DNA from: Testudinibacter crocodili | GTDB lineage: Bacteria; Pseudomonadota; Gammaproteobacteria; Enterobacterales; Pasteurellaceae | Direction: 5' to 3' | Length of the DNA stretch: 63,846 bases | Assembly: GCA_006228005.1 (NCBI GenBank) | Contig: VDHG01000045.1 | Location: forward strand, 1-63,846 | Part shown: positions 48,892 to 58,505 of the stretch, in pieces | How positions within the stretch are numbered: position 1 is the first letter of the stretch | Layout: the number at the start of each line of letters is the position of its first letter | The notes under the pieces: generated by a model | The model's database searches: none | Seen by the model: only the letters and a program-made list of their open reading frames with translations | Told to the model about the DNA's origin: nothing | Translations under genes and position numbers: made by a program

Positions 48892-49125
48892 ATGATTGAC
48901 CGAGATGAGGGTGATGATTTGGGCTGTTGGCAATTAATAAGTATTATTCGCGGGTTATTTATTTTACTTTCTTTACTTTTGGGGCTGTCCGCCAGCCCGT
49001 TGTTTGTCAGTGCGCAATGGTTGTGGGTCTGTTTATTAATATCGGTCAATATGCTGACCAGCGGGTTGACCGGCTTTTGCTTGCTCTCTCATCTGTTTTG
49101 TAAACTTGGCGCCAAAAGAGTTTAA
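48892..49125 (+). CDS. DUF2892-type small membrane protein
   Basis: About 77 residues. Two hydrophobic helices, with SIIRGLFILLSLLLGLSASP and SGLTGFCLLSHLFCKLG, match the DUF2892 module that usually forms the C-terminal anchor of rhodanese YgaP. Here it stands alone. The start is uncertain: the ATG at 48892 has a poor ribosome site, while a TTG at 48919 follows GAGGGTGATGA. Two cysteines in the C-terminal part are conserved-looking. Confidence 0.65.
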   Translation: MIDRDEGDDLGCWQLISIIRGLFILLSLLLGLSASPLFVSAQWLWVCLLISVNMLTSGLTGFCLLSHLFCKLGAKRV

Positions 49126-49212
49126 ACCGTTTTTAAGTCAGCGGTAACGCTGGCTGTTTACTATGTTTAAAACTTAAAGTAGAGCGGATGACTTGTTAAA
49201 TAAGAATCTGCT

Positions 49213-49716
49213 TTAGACCTGATAGCCCAGCAACAACAGTGTTTCTTTATGTTGCTGCATATCGGCAACGTTGGGCAGTTCGCCCCAAATCTGAAAACCG
49301 CACTTTTGCAGCACGCCGACACTAGCAGGATTACCTTTAAACACAAAACCTAACAGCGTTGAAAATTGTAGTGGCTGCATTTGCTGCTGCAAAAAACGCA
49401 CCACTTGGCTACCGATGCCTTTTCCTTGGGCATTTTTGTCCAGATAAAAACTGGCCTCAGCGGTAATGCCATAAGCCGGACGACCGTAAAACGGCGATAG
49501 CGTTGCCCAGCCGATAAGGTGGTTGTCATGGGTGCGTACCGACCAAATCGGATAACGCGGGTTATTTTGATGAAACTCGAACCAGGCTTGCCGATCGGCA
49601 ATACTAATCAGTTCTAAATCGGATGTAATGTGGCGGCAAGCGATCGTCTGGTTATAAATGGCAACAATCTGATTTAAATCCTGTGTTGTGGACGGTTGGA
49701 TACTGATTTCTGTCAT
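49213..49716 (-). CDS. GNAT acetyltransferase, Pat/YncA-like
   Basis: 167 residues. The acetyl-CoA loop appears as KNAQGKGIGSQVVRFL and the N-terminal STTQDLNQIVAIYNQTI is typical of phosphinothricin/methionine-derivative acetyltransferases. It probably N-acetylates a small amine such as methionine sulfone; the native substrate is not deducible. AGGA precedes the ATG. It lies directly downstream of narQ (38 bp) and may be co-transcribed by read-through. Confidence 0.88.
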   Translation of the reverse strand: MTEISIQPSTTQDLNQIVAIYNQTIACRHITSDLELISIADRQAWFEFHQNNPRYPIWSVRTHDNHLIGWATLSPFYGRPAYGITAEASFYLDKNAQGKGIGSQVVRFLQQQMQPLQFSTLLGFVFKGNPASVGVLQKCGFQIWGELPNVADMQQHKETLLLLGYQV

Positions 49717-49754
49717 TTTATTTCCTATTTTATTTTTATGGTTATTTGGTGCTG

Positions 49755-51455
49755 CTATTCAACGCTGTTCGGCAAACGTAAGCTGACTTCAGTGCCACCG
49801 GTGGCGCGACGTTGAATATTCAATATGGCCTTTAATTCTTGTGCCCGTTCGTGCATGATATTCAAACCGTAGTGACCGCTCGGTTCATTTAGTGACGGAA
49901 TACCGATACCATCGTCGCGAATCAGCACTTCATTTTCGCCATCTGGATTGGTTTTGGCAACCACTTCAATCAGTGAGGCGCTGGCGTGCTTAATACTGTT
50001 CAGTACCGCTTCGCGCACAATTTGTAACAGATGAATTTGCTGCTGTGCGTTCAATAGTTGTGATGGCAGCGCACAATCGAGCACAATTTTTGCTTCAGAA
50101 CGAGATTGCAGAGAATCAATCACCTCTTGCAATGCCAAGGTCAGATTAGACTCGCTGACAGTCAACCGGAAAGTTGCTAGCAGCTCTCGCAGTTGGGTGT
50201 AGCCGTCGCTAAGTGCGGTCTCAAATTGGTTCAAAATGGTTAAACTTTTGTTGGCTTTTGCTGCATCCACTTCTTGTATAATGCTGCGTTTTAATAAGGT
50301 TAATTGAATCTGCAAATAGGCAAGCACCTGTGCCAACGAATCATGTAACTCGCGAGCAATGATCGAACGTTCCTGCATTAAGATCAAATGCTGCCGCTGG
50401 CGCAATAGTTGGTAGGAGTGAATTGCCCGTCCTAACATCTGGGCGATATTTTCGATGGTGCGTAAATCGGGGTACGCTTCGCTGCGCTGCCAGTTTAAGT
50501 TGCCTAGATGTTGCTCGTTGATCATAATCCGGGTGGTTTGCCAAGGCACGTCGCTCTCTTGCCCCGCCTGTAAATCAAACATCTCATTACCGTTTGCGCT
50601 CAGGCGCACCACTTGCAACTTTTCGTTTTGCTGCAATAGCGTCAGCACCGTCAACAAATTTTCACGCGTGATTTCGTGTAATGTGAGTTGCTGGGAGGAG
50701 TAGTACAACATTGATAAAGTGCGGTTGATTTGAGTCAAGCTGCGGGTCTTTTGACTCACTTGCTCTTCGAGAGAAAGATAGAGCTTTTGCAGCTGTGCTG
50801 CCATTTGGGTAAACCCACGTGATAATTCACCCAGCTCATTGGCGCTGTCGATATCCAGATTGATATGTTGAAATTGGCTGTTTTGTACCTGCCGGCTGGC
50901 AGTGACTAAACGTTGTAGTGGCTCAACCACTTTTTTGCGACTGTAACTGAGTAAATAAGCACTGAGCAGAATCATCAGCAATAGACTGAAAATATTAATA
51001 TAAATCGCGAAACGAATTCGTTGTTCGGAGAAAACTTGCAATACCGAGACAAAATTATCGACCTGCTCGACATAACGCTCTAGATTTTGTCGATACAGCT
51101 CCGGCTCATGCTGCAGAATATATTGTTCCATCACCGCCCAACTTTCCAGCAAAGTGCGGTATGCGCTCTGCACCTTACTTGGCACATAAAAACGCTCTAG
51201 ACTCATCAATGTCGGAGTTTGCAGACTGGCGCGATAAGTTTTCACCCCGTGTTCCAGCAGCTCAGGCTGATATTGCATTTCGTGTAGCAGGCGATAGCTC
51301 TGCATCCGCAACGAGCCAGACACATTGATCATCTCCGCATCGGAATGATTGCTGATCATAATCAGCGTGGTGACACAAGTGGACAGCCCCGACAGCAGGA
51401 TAATCAACACTAAATTATACGCCAACCGCGACGTCACTGATTTTTTGATTTGCAC
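49755..51455 (-). CDS. narQ: Nitrate/nitrite sensor kinase NarQ
   Basis: 566 residues from the GTG at 51455, preferred over a TTG 12 bases earlier because GGAG then sits at a normal distance and the length equals known NarQ proteins. TM1 spans about 10-33 and TM2 149-170. The nitrate-binding P-box follows TM1 (NVSGSLRMQSYRLLHE). A HAMP domain, a central cysteine-poor linker, and a HisKA_3 domain with phospho-H371 (ARELHDSLAQ) and an HATPase domain follow. Its partner should be NarP, encoded 20 kb away. Confidence 0.93.
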   Translation of the reverse strand: MQIKKSVTSRLAYNLVLIILLSGLSTCVTTLIMISNHSDAEMINVSGSLRMQSYRLLHEMQYQPELLEHGVKTYRASLQTPTLMSLERFYVPSKVQSAYRTLLESWAVMEQYILQHEPELYRQNLERYVEQVDNFVSVLQVFSEQRIRFAIYINIFSLLLMILLSAYLLSYSRKKVVEPLQRLVTASRQVQNSQFQHINLDIDSANELGELSRGFTQMAAQLQKLYLSLEEQVSQKTRSLTQINRTLSMLYYSSQQLTLHEITRENLLTVLTLLQQNEKLQVVRLSANGNEMFDLQAGQESDVPWQTTRIMINEQHLGNLNWQRSEAYPDLRTIENIAQMLGRAIHSYQLLRQRQHLILMQERSIIARELHDSLAQVLAYLQIQLTLLKRSIIQEVDAAKANKSLTILNQFETALSDGYTQLRELLATFRLTVSESNLTLALQEVIDSLQSRSEAKIVLDCALPSQLLNAQQQIHLLQIVREAVLNSIKHASASLIEVVAKTNPDGENEVLIRDDGIGIPSLNEPSGHYGLNIMHERAQELKAILNIQRRATGGTEVSLRLPNSVE

Positions 51456-51848
51456 GATTTGCTCCAAGGGTTTTGCAACGATGGGAATATTATAAGTATT
51501 CTAGCAAGTGCGGTATAGCTAACTTAGTGGCTAAAACGCAGTATTTTTGCCTATTATAACTTTTAATAATCGGTGTAAGCTTTCAAGGCGACCATTTAAA
51601 GATTCCATGCAATTTAAAAACTCCATTCAATATGAAATAAATTTTCCATAATAGCTGGATTCTGATGCAGTGCGGACTAAAATATAGCTAAGCTTACTGC
51701 TTATTATATAAATAATCTTCTAAAATTTGATCTCGATAGCAAAATGAAAGATTAGCAATTGCGCAAATCTAATTCGAAACGTATATTTCATAAATGAAAT
51801 GGTGATTGTTATTAAAACCGATTGTTTATCGAGATACGAGGAGAATTT
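51456..51848. promoter_or_regulatory. Promoter region of the symporter, no gene
   Basis: 393 bp without a gene. It holds an imperfect ATGAAAT-AA-ATTTTCCAT element (51632-51649), a partial CRP-like TTTGATCTCGATAGCA (51726-51741), and a perfect palindrome at 51785-51800 described separately. The sequence is AT-rich, as expected for a controlled promoter. Confidence 0.55.
51785..51800 (+). promoter_or_regulatory. Perfect palindrome ATTTCAT-AA-ATGAAAT
   Basis: ATTTCAT (51785-51791) and ATGAAAT (51794-51800) lie 48 bp before the symporter start. The same 7-mers, in the opposite order, form the palindrome at 58506-58523 in the iolC/iolD gap. A shared repressor is the simplest reading. Confidence 0.6.
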
Positions 51849-53531
51849 ATGCTAGCGTTTATATCATTCGTCGGCTTCACTGCCATGGTGGCGCTGATTG
51901 CCTGGTGGTACACCAGACATGACGATCTCAGCCATTCTGAAGGATATTATCTTGCCGGTCGTTCGTTAACTGCGGTGTTTATTGCCGGTTCGATGATGCT
52001 GACCAATTTATCTACTGAGCATTTGGTTGGGTTGAACGGTTTGGCGTATCGTTCGGGCTTTATTGTGATGGCGTGGGAAGTGATGGCGGCGATTACCATT
52101 GCAATGTTTGCGTTTTACTTTTTGCCGAAATATTTAAAACTCGGCATTGCTACGATTCCAGAATTTTTAGAAAAACGCTTCGATAAAGGCACGTTGCTGA
52201 TCACGTCATTGCTGTTTCTGGGCTGTTATGTGATTTCGTTGTTGCCCATTGTGTTATATACCGGTGCTTTAGCGCTTGAAAGCTTGTTTCGGGTGTCTGA
52301 AGTCTTTGGCGTGGATAAGACGACCGCACTTTGGATCATGGTGTGGGGTGTTGGCATTTTGGGTTCGATTTATGCGATTTTCGGCGGGCTGAAAGCGGTG
52401 GCGGTTTCAGATACCATCAATGGCGTCGGCTTGTTGGTCGGCGGAATTATGGTCACTGTTTTGGGGTTGATGTACGTTGGTGATGGTAACGCTTGGAATG
52501 GGTTAAAAGAGGTATATCACGCCAATCCGGATCATTTTAATTCTATTGGTGCTGCGGATTCTGTGGTGCCATTCTCAACGCTGTTTACTGGCTTGATTGT
52601 GTCGAATATGTTTTTCTGGTGCACTAACCAATCGATTATTCAACGTGCTTTAGGCGCTAAAAATCTGAAAGAAGGGCAAAAAGGGGTACTGTTGTGTGCT
52701 TTTCTGAAATTGTTAGGACCTTTACTGATTATTCTGCCCGGTATCATTGCGTTTCATATTTTTCAAGGCACATTGGATATTCCTGATCAGGCTTATCCGG
52801 ATTTGGTGCATTTGGTGTTGCCGGATGCGTTGGTTGGTTTCTTTGCGGCGGTGGTAGTCGGGGCGGTGTTATCCACCTTTAATAGTGCGCTGAACTCTTC
52901 GGTGACCTTGTTTTCGCGCAATGTGTATAAAGTGCAGATTAATCCCAATGCCAGTGATACCAAACTGGTGAATGTCGGTAAGGTGGTCGGGATTATTTTG
53001 GCTGTGGTGGCGATGGTGGTAGCGCCGTTGGTTGCCAATGCGCCGGATGGATTGTTTTATTTAATTCAGCAGCTGCAAGGGGTATTTAATGCACCGATTT
53101 TAAGCGTGGTTGTAGTTGGGTTGCTGACTAAACGCGTGCCGGCGATCGCGGCGAAATTCGGGCTGATTTTCGGGATGGTTTCCTACATTGTGTGTAACTT
53201 TATTTTAAAAGTCGATATGCACTTCTTCCATTTGGTGGGGCTGCTGTTTGTGATCAATGTGGTGATTATGCTGCTGATCGGGCACTTTCAGCCAATGGAA
53301 CAACCGTATCAAGAAGTCTATACTCAACAAGTGGACATTGAACCTTGGGCATATGTTAAACCGGTTGCGTTGGTGATCACGCTGCTGTCTTTAACCATGT
53401 ATATCTTTATGGCGCATAACGTACCGAGCTTAGTTTGGATTGGTTATTATTGTTTTGCTGCCGGCACTTTGTTGTATTTCCTGTATGTTTTTGTACAACA
53501 ACGTAATAAACAACTGAACCCAACAGCCTGA
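51849..53531 (+). CDS. yidK: Sodium/solute symporter, SSS family, YidK-like
   Basis: 560 residues from ATG 51849 (GAGGAG upstream). The family core is clear: YYLAGRSLTAVFIAGSMMLTN, TEHLVGLNGLAYRSG, FGGLKAVAVSDTINGVG. About fourteen membrane segments. Closest to E. coli YidK within the SLC5 family, which also contains sugar and myo-inositol symporters. The shared palindrome with iol suggests myo-inositol as substrate, which is inference. It converges on the exonuclease/DUF294 pair. Confidence 0.88.
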   Translation: MLAFISFVGFTAMVALIAWWYTRHDDLSHSEGYYLAGRSLTAVFIAGSMMLTNLSTEHLVGLNGLAYRSGFIVMAWEVMAAITIAMFAFYFLPKYLKLGIATIPEFLEKRFDKGTLLITSLLFLGCYVISLLPIVLYTGALALESLFRVSEVFGVDKTTALWIMVWGVGILGSIYAIFGGLKAVAVSDTINGVGLLVGGIMVTVLGLMYVGDGNAWNGLKEVYHANPDHFNSIGAADSVVPFSTLFTGLIVSNMFFWCTNQSIIQRALGAKNLKEGQKGVLLCAFLKLLGPLLIILPGIIAFHIFQGTLDIPDQAYPDLVHLVLPDALVGFFAAVVVGAVLSTFNSALNSSVTLFSRNVYKVQINPNASDTKLVNVGKVVGIILAVVAMVVAPLVANAPDGLFYLIQQLQGVFNAPILSVVVVGLLTKRVPAIAAKFGLIFGMVSYIVCNFILKVDMHFFHLVGLLFVINVVIMLLIGHFQPMEQPYQEVYTQQVDIEPWAYVKPVALVITLLSLTMYIFMAHNVPSLVWIGYYCFAAGTLLYFLYVFVQQRNKQLNPTA

Positions 53532-53553
53532 TACACAAAGACCGTCAAAACTC

Positions 53554-53590
53554 ATAACCCCGTTCTTGTTAGGCTGAACGGGGTTATTGT
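53554..53590 (+). terminator. Terminator of the symporter
   Basis: ATAACCCCGTTC (53554-53565) and GAACGGGGTTAT (53576-53587) form a perfect 12-bp stem followed by TGTTT. Confidence 0.85.
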
Positions 53591-53625
53591 TTAGCGATAC
53601 GCCAGCAACCGCACTTTGATGTGGT

Positions 53626-54342
53626 TTATAACGATCGCTTGTAAATTTCCCCTAACGTTTTATCTTGCGAACCGAATAGACGAATGATTTGTGCTAAAAA
53701 CAGCTCTCCGGCGGCAATGGCATCAATTAAGGCATTATGATTAATATATTCCGGCAAGCCATAATGTCGGCGCACACAGCCCAATTGATAGTCTCGTTGC
53801 TGCTGTGTGGCGACGAAAGTTCGTTCCAGTTTTAAGGTGTCCAGCCAAAGCAACGGAAACGACTGCAATTTATATTTCATTGCCAAATAGTGCTGAATAA
53901 AGCGCTTTTCTATATTTGAACCGTGCGCTATCACGATGCGTCCTTGCATCTGTGTAAATAACTGCGCCATCACCTGATCCAAACTGACCGCACTTTGCAG
54001 CATTTGCGGTACGATATGGTTAATCACCGCAGTATCTTGTTTAATGTGCTGCTGTGCTACAAAATCATGGCGAGATTCAGACAATTTCAGGCAAGAATCG
54101 TCAATCGGTACACTGGCGACGCTGAGAATATGATCGACCATCGGATTCAGCCCAGTGGTTTCAAAATCAATCACCAGATAAGACAACGAGTTGAGATCGG
54201 TGTCGGCGTGCGGATAAGCGGCGGCAAACAGCGGTAATAGTGCTGGTGGACATTGGTGTTGAGTACATAATGCTGATCGTTGTTTCTCCAGTTTTGCCAA
54301 AGGATCAAATCGCTGCCGCCAGCGCTTGAAAAGTGGTTTCAT
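53626..54342 (-). CDS. DEDDh 3'-5' exonuclease, DnaQ-like
   Basis: 238 residues. Exo I DFETTGLNP, Exo II around HGSNIEKRFIQ and Exo III HNALIDAIAAGEL give a complete DEDDh site. N-terminal residues 1-45 are an extra basic leader. This class sits beside cNMP/CBS/DUF294 proteins, often near acetate-type SSS transporters. Its ATG overlaps the upstream gene's TGA by four bases, so the two are translated together. It is not the replicative epsilon subunit. Confidence 0.9.
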   Translation of the reverse strand: MKPLFKRWRQRFDPLAKLEKQRSALCTQHQCPPALLPLFAAAYPHADTDLNSLSYLVIDFETTGLNPMVDHILSVASVPIDDSCLKLSESRHDFVAQQHIKQDTAVINHIVPQMLQSAVSLDQVMAQLFTQMQGRIVIAHGSNIEKRFIQHYLAMKYKLQSFPLLWLDTLKLERTFVATQQQRDYQLGCVRRHYGLPEYINHNALIDAIAAGELFLAQIIRLFGSQDKTLGEIYKRSL

Positions 54343-56210
54343 CGCAGCAGCCCTTTTTGCGAAAAGCGCATTTCTGCCGCTTCCTGCAATTTGGCGATTA
54401 AACGGAAAGCATCTTTCAGATTATTACGTTCAAACAAAGTTAAATCATTGGGGACAATATGGTTGGTAAGTGCTTGTTGCTGCTGCAATGCCAGCGCTTG
54501 ATATTTAAACCGCACTTCGCTCACAAAGTGGTATGCTGCTAAAATATCGTCCAAAGTGGCTTGATTGATAACGTTGGCTTGATAACATGCTTTGAACCGC
54601 ACTTCGGTCGAAGATGCCTGCACAATGCCGGCAGACAGCGCATAAATGCGCCCTAAATCGACCAATAAGCTGATAGCGCGTTTTTTTAGATTCAGCTTGT
54701 TTTTATGCTCCCCGTCTTTGATCAGCACAAAATTCCTGAAAATATTCAGTGGTGGTTTAACTCGGATCGCATTAGCCGTCAAAAAGGCTAAAAAACGTCT
54801 GTTTTGTCCAATTAATTGGATAAAAAATTGCTGTAACTCGGTGCCCAAATCTGACGCACCATAAATGACACGCAAATCGAGCAAAACCGACGCATTGAGT
54901 AATCCTTCTTGCTCCGGATTCTGAATCCAGTGGCGGAAATCTTGTTGCCACTCTGCCAAAGATTGACACCATTTCGGATTCGATGCCATATAGCCACCGG
55001 AACATTTTTCATAACCGCACTTGTCTAGCCCGTCATTGACAAATTCAGCCAGCCGCAAAAAATAACGCTGCTCTTCAAAACTTAATTTCCGTTCAGTAAT
55101 GATTGCATTGTCTTGATCTGACAGCGGATGAATCTCATAACGGGCTTGGGAGCCGGAAGCCAGCCACGCATAGCGACACGGCGCCACGCCGCAGTAGTGT
55201 TCTGCCATCATAAGCAATTTTTGGTTGAAGGCGTCGGCAATCAACGTCATCACTTGCATAATATGCTGATAGTGAGTACCGCTATTAACCAAGGCTGCAA
55301 ACAGCGCCTGCCGTTTTTGCGCCAGATTAACCAATAACGGCAGTGAATCTGCCTGAAAAATATGGTTAATCAAAAAAATAGATTGAGTACTGTTTTTCTG
55401 GACTAAATCGGTGGCGGTTAAAATACCTAAAACTTGATTGTCTGCCATCACCGGCAAACTGCGGATATTGTGTTGCATCATCAGCGAGACCGCATTCAGC
55501 ACCGAATCATCGGCAGCAATTGTGGGAGGATTCGAGGTCATGATATAGGTGATCGGCAATTGCACATCCAACGCTTGTGCCACCACTTTTTTGGTCATGT
55601 CGCGATCATTGACAATGCCGATAAGCTGCTTGTCCTGCATGATTAATGCTGATGAACGGCGCTGTTGGCACATTTTTTCTGCGGTGTACTGAATGGTGGC
55701 ATGGGCATCAACCTGCGCGATTTTGCGATTTGCCACCTCCGCCACAGATTGCATAAAAAGATTGCTTTGGTCTTGCGCTAAATGGGCTTGTGCAGCTTTA
55801 TGCAGGCGAATATTCGCATCACTGGCAAAATATTCTGCATATTCAGGATGTTGCTGTAAAATTTGGTGTAGGATAGCGTAGGGAACTTGATAAATCAGGC
55901 TGTTTTCAATCGCAAGTGCGGTGTAATGTTCTTCTTCCTGAGGATTAAAGATGCTGAAACCAAATACGCTGCCGCTTTCTAATCTTGCCCGCAGCTCGCC
56001 ATTCGCTTTTTTCTGCTCGACCGCACCGGTGCGGATCAGATATAAGCAGCGTTTGTCACGTTGTTCTTCAAATGCAATCACTGCACCTTCGGCAATGTAA
56101 CGGATTTCAATATTGGCAGCGATTTGACTGATGACATTTTTTGGTAGGTGATTAAACGGATCAATTTGGGCAATAAACCATTCAATGTTCGGAATCAAAG
56201 AGCTGTCCAT
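54339..56210 (-). CDS. cNMP-binding / CBS / DUF294 nucleotidyltransferase protein
   Basis: 623 residues from ATG 56210 (GAGGAAAAA upstream). Domains in order: cyclic-nucleotide-binding (about 10-130), a CBS pair (about 150-275) and a GlnD-like nucleotidyltransferase with intact GSQARYEIHPLSDQDNAI, then a helical DUF294_C tail. Such proteins combine nucleotide sensing with predicted nucleotidyl transfer. Partner and substrate are unknown. It is coupled to the exonuclease and lies between the symporter and iol genes, so a regulatory role in solute uptake is plausible. Confidence 0.88.
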   Translation of the reverse strand: MDSSLIPNIEWFIAQIDPFNHLPKNVISQIAANIEIRYIAEGAVIAFEEQRDKRCLYLIRTGAVEQKKANGELRARLESGSVFGFSIFNPQEEEHYTALAIENSLIYQVPYAILHQILQQHPEYAEYFASDANIRLHKAAQAHLAQDQSNLFMQSVAEVANRKIAQVDAHATIQYTAEKMCQQRRSSALIMQDKQLIGIVNDRDMTKKVVAQALDVQLPITYIMTSNPPTIAADDSVLNAVSLMMQHNIRSLPVMADNQVLGILTATDLVQKNSTQSIFLINHIFQADSLPLLVNLAQKRQALFAALVNSGTHYQHIMQVMTLIADAFNQKLLMMAEHYCGVAPCRYAWLASGSQARYEIHPLSDQDNAIITERKLSFEEQRYFLRLAEFVNDGLDKCGYEKCSGGYMASNPKWCQSLAEWQQDFRHWIQNPEQEGLLNASVLLDLRVIYGASDLGTELQQFFIQLIGQNRRFLAFLTANAIRVKPPLNIFRNFVLIKDGEHKNKLNLKKRAISLLVDLGRIYALSAGIVQASSTEVRFKACYQANVINQATLDDILAAYHFVSEVRFKYQALALQQQQALTNHIVPNDLTLFERNNLKDAFRLIAKLQEAAEMRFSQKGLLR

Positions 56211-56260
56211 CGTATTTTTCCTCATAGCGTATTTGCATAGTGTAGCCTGTATCAAAATCA

Positions 56261-56296
56261 AAGACACCTTAAATTGGGTAACTTAAGGTGTCTTTT
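56261..56296. terminator. Terminator of iolC
   Basis: AAGACACCTTAA (56261-56272) and TTAAGGTGTCTT (56283-56294) form a perfect 12-bp stem; A- and T-runs on both sides allow termination in either direction. Confidence 0.85.
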
Positions 56297-56323
56297 CATG
56301 TTAATCAACAGACCTTATTACAA

Positions 56324-58243
56324 TCAAGTGCGGTATTTTTTCCACAATTGGATCAAACGTTGATAGCGCTCGGAAACCGCAGTAACTAATTGTTGATCGT
56401 CGAGTTTTCCAGCTAGCCATTCGGCGGAGGGTTCGGCGAAAATCGTTCTGCCGACCGCAAAGCCTTTCACCAATTTTGCGTTGGCAGCAGCTTTAAAGGT
56501 TGCGTCAAACACGGATTCCGGTGCATCTAAGCCCAGAATCAGAATGCCGCGACAGTAACTGTCGTTGCTTTCGATAATTTGGCTTAAATCTGCCCAGCCA
56601 TCAGCACTGATACCCGGCAGTTTCCACCAATCCGGCTTGATGCCTAAGCTATAGAGATGTTGCACAATTTCATGGTAATGGTGCTCTTGCTGCTCCATAT
56701 CCAACGGCAGAATAATTTCCAGCAGCAGTTCGTGCCCGGTGCGACAACAGGCTTGATAAACATCCAGCAGTTTTTGGTCTTGCTGCGTTTTCAAATCAGC
56801 CGTATCGTGTGGATGATAAAACGCTAAACATTTGACCACATGTTCTTGCGGCCAAGTGATCAACTGACTGCCTAAATCACCGTATTCCAGTGCCAGTGGA
56901 CGGGAAGCTGGTTTCTCAATCGGACGCCCAATCCACCAGTTTTTGCCGGTGATCGCATTTAATGCGTCTTGACCATAAGTGGTGTCGGCTAAAATACCCG
57001 ACTGTCCGTTGTCGACCCCTTCTATTTTGGCGGTTTGTTGTGCCGCTTGCAACAACAGCGTTTTCAAGTATGGTATCCGTTTTGGATCGGCACCGCACTT
57101 TTGTGCCATTTCGTCCAGTTGTTTGCGGTGATCAAAGGCGAAAATACACAGATTATTCCATTCGGTTTTGCGGGTAGTGACACGGTGTAGATGGTTTAAG
57201 GTTGCATCTAAATCCGGACGTGGCACCGATTCGGCACGGGATAAATAGTTATCCAGCTCTTTTTTGCTCGGCATTGCCGGCGCACAGCCATGACGGGATA
57301 CCACCAACGCCCCGCAGGCATTGGCATAGCGACAGGCTTGTTCCCAACCTTCGCCGTTGATATAACCACGCAATAAACCGGACATAAAGGCATCGCCGGC
57401 GCCCAGCACGTTTAACACTGCCACGCGCACGCCGTATACGTTCAAGCCACCATCTAAATCATCGGGAATTTCGCCCTCGAACACCGAGCAGCCTTGCGCG
57501 CCACGTTTGCAGACTAAGGTTGCTTGACTGCATTTACGCACATTCTTAAGTGCGGTCAGAGTATCGGTCGAGCCGCCAGCAATGTGGAACTCTTCTTCGG
57601 TGCCGACCAGCACATCAAAATGGTGCAACACCTCTTGCAAGGAATCAGTTACCGCTTGTGAATCCACATAGCGGGTTTCACCATCGCCAAGAGAAGTTAA
57701 ACCCCACAACACCGGACGATAATCAATATCCAGCAACCGTTTGACGCCATTGCGTCCGGCATATTCAAGTGCGGTCAGCACCGCATGGCGGGTTTTAGGA
57801 TGAGAAAGATGGGTGCCGGTGATCGCCAACGCTTTCGCCGAAGCAATGTAGTCTTCGCTGAAGTCATCGGCACTGATCGCCATATCGGCGCAGTTGTCAC
57901 GGTAGAAAATCAGTGGAAAGGTTTCGTTATCTTTGATGCCGAGAATCACAAGTGCGGTCAACCGCTCTTTGTCGGTAATTAAGTGGCTGGTATCTGCGCC
58001 GACGCTTTGCAACTCTTGACGTAGAAAACGCCCCATATGTTCGTCGCCCACTCGGGCAAGCATTGACGATTTCAAGCCTTGAATCGCGGTGCCGTATGCC
58101 ACATTGCCGGAGGAACCGCCAAGATATTTGGCAAAGGTGGTTTCGTCTTCCAAGCGGGAACCGATCTGTTGCCCGTATAAATCGACGGCAATCCGTCCGA
58201 GACAAATGAGGTCTAAGGGTTTTGATGCGGGCTTTTGTGACAT
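56324..58243 (-). CDS. iolC: IolC: deoxygluconokinase fused to DUF2090
   Basis: 639 residues, about twice the Bacillus kinase. The N-terminal PfkB domain (1-330) has LGGSSGNVAYGTAIQG and the catalytic LGAGDAFMSGLLRG. The C-terminal DUF2090 domain (about 345-635) is aldolase-like and is thought to replace IolJ, cleaving the phosphorylated product to DHAP and malonate semialdehyde. GGAGAGGA precedes the ATG. It diverges from iolDEG across a shared control region. A stand-alone iolJ was not seen. Confidence 0.9.
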   Translation of the reverse strand: MSQKPASKPLDLICLGRIAVDLYGQQIGSRLEDETTFAKYLGGSSGNVAYGTAIQGLKSSMLARVGDEHMGRFLRQELQSVGADTSHLITDKERLTALVILGIKDNETFPLIFYRDNCADMAISADDFSEDYIASAKALAITGTHLSHPKTRHAVLTALEYAGRNGVKRLLDIDYRPVLWGLTSLGDGETRYVDSQAVTDSLQEVLHHFDVLVGTEEEFHIAGGSTDTLTALKNVRKCSQATLVCKRGAQGCSVFEGEIPDDLDGGLNVYGVRVAVLNVLGAGDAFMSGLLRGYINGEGWEQACRYANACGALVVSRHGCAPAMPSKKELDNYLSRAESVPRPDLDATLNHLHRVTTRKTEWNNLCIFAFDHRKQLDEMAQKCGADPKRIPYLKTLLLQAAQQTAKIEGVDNGQSGILADTTYGQDALNAITGKNWWIGRPIEKPASRPLALEYGDLGSQLITWPQEHVVKCLAFYHPHDTADLKTQQDQKLLDVYQACCRTGHELLLEIILPLDMEQQEHHYHEIVQHLYSLGIKPDWWKLPGISADGWADLSQIIESNDSYCRGILILGLDAPESVFDATFKAAANAKLVKGFAVGRTIFAEPSAEWLAGKLDDQQLVTAVSERYQRLIQLWKKYRT

Positions 58244-58369
58244 AATGATCCTCTCCTGTATTTACTGCGTACTGTTTTGCAATTGCGATAACACCAATCA
58301 AAACAAACTATTTAGTTTTTCTTTATTTTAGAATAAATATTTCATTTTGCTATTGTTAACTCGTTTTTT

Positions 58370-58385
58370 TGGGATCTTGATCTCA
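58370..58385. promoter_or_regulatory. CRP-like palindrome in iol control region
   Basis: TGGGATCTTGATCTCA, inside a longer TTTTTTGGGATC / GATCTCAAAAAA palindrome with one mismatch. It agrees with TGTGATCnnGATCACA except for one base in each half. Confidence 0.6.
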
Positions 58386-58505
58386 AAAAATCTTTTTATA
58401 AGCGATTTCTAACTGGATTTCAGTCACAACGTATGTGGCTCGTTTTCGCCAAAAAAACCGCACTTTTCACTTTTTTTGATCAAGAAATTGATCCAGCTCG
58501 CAAAA

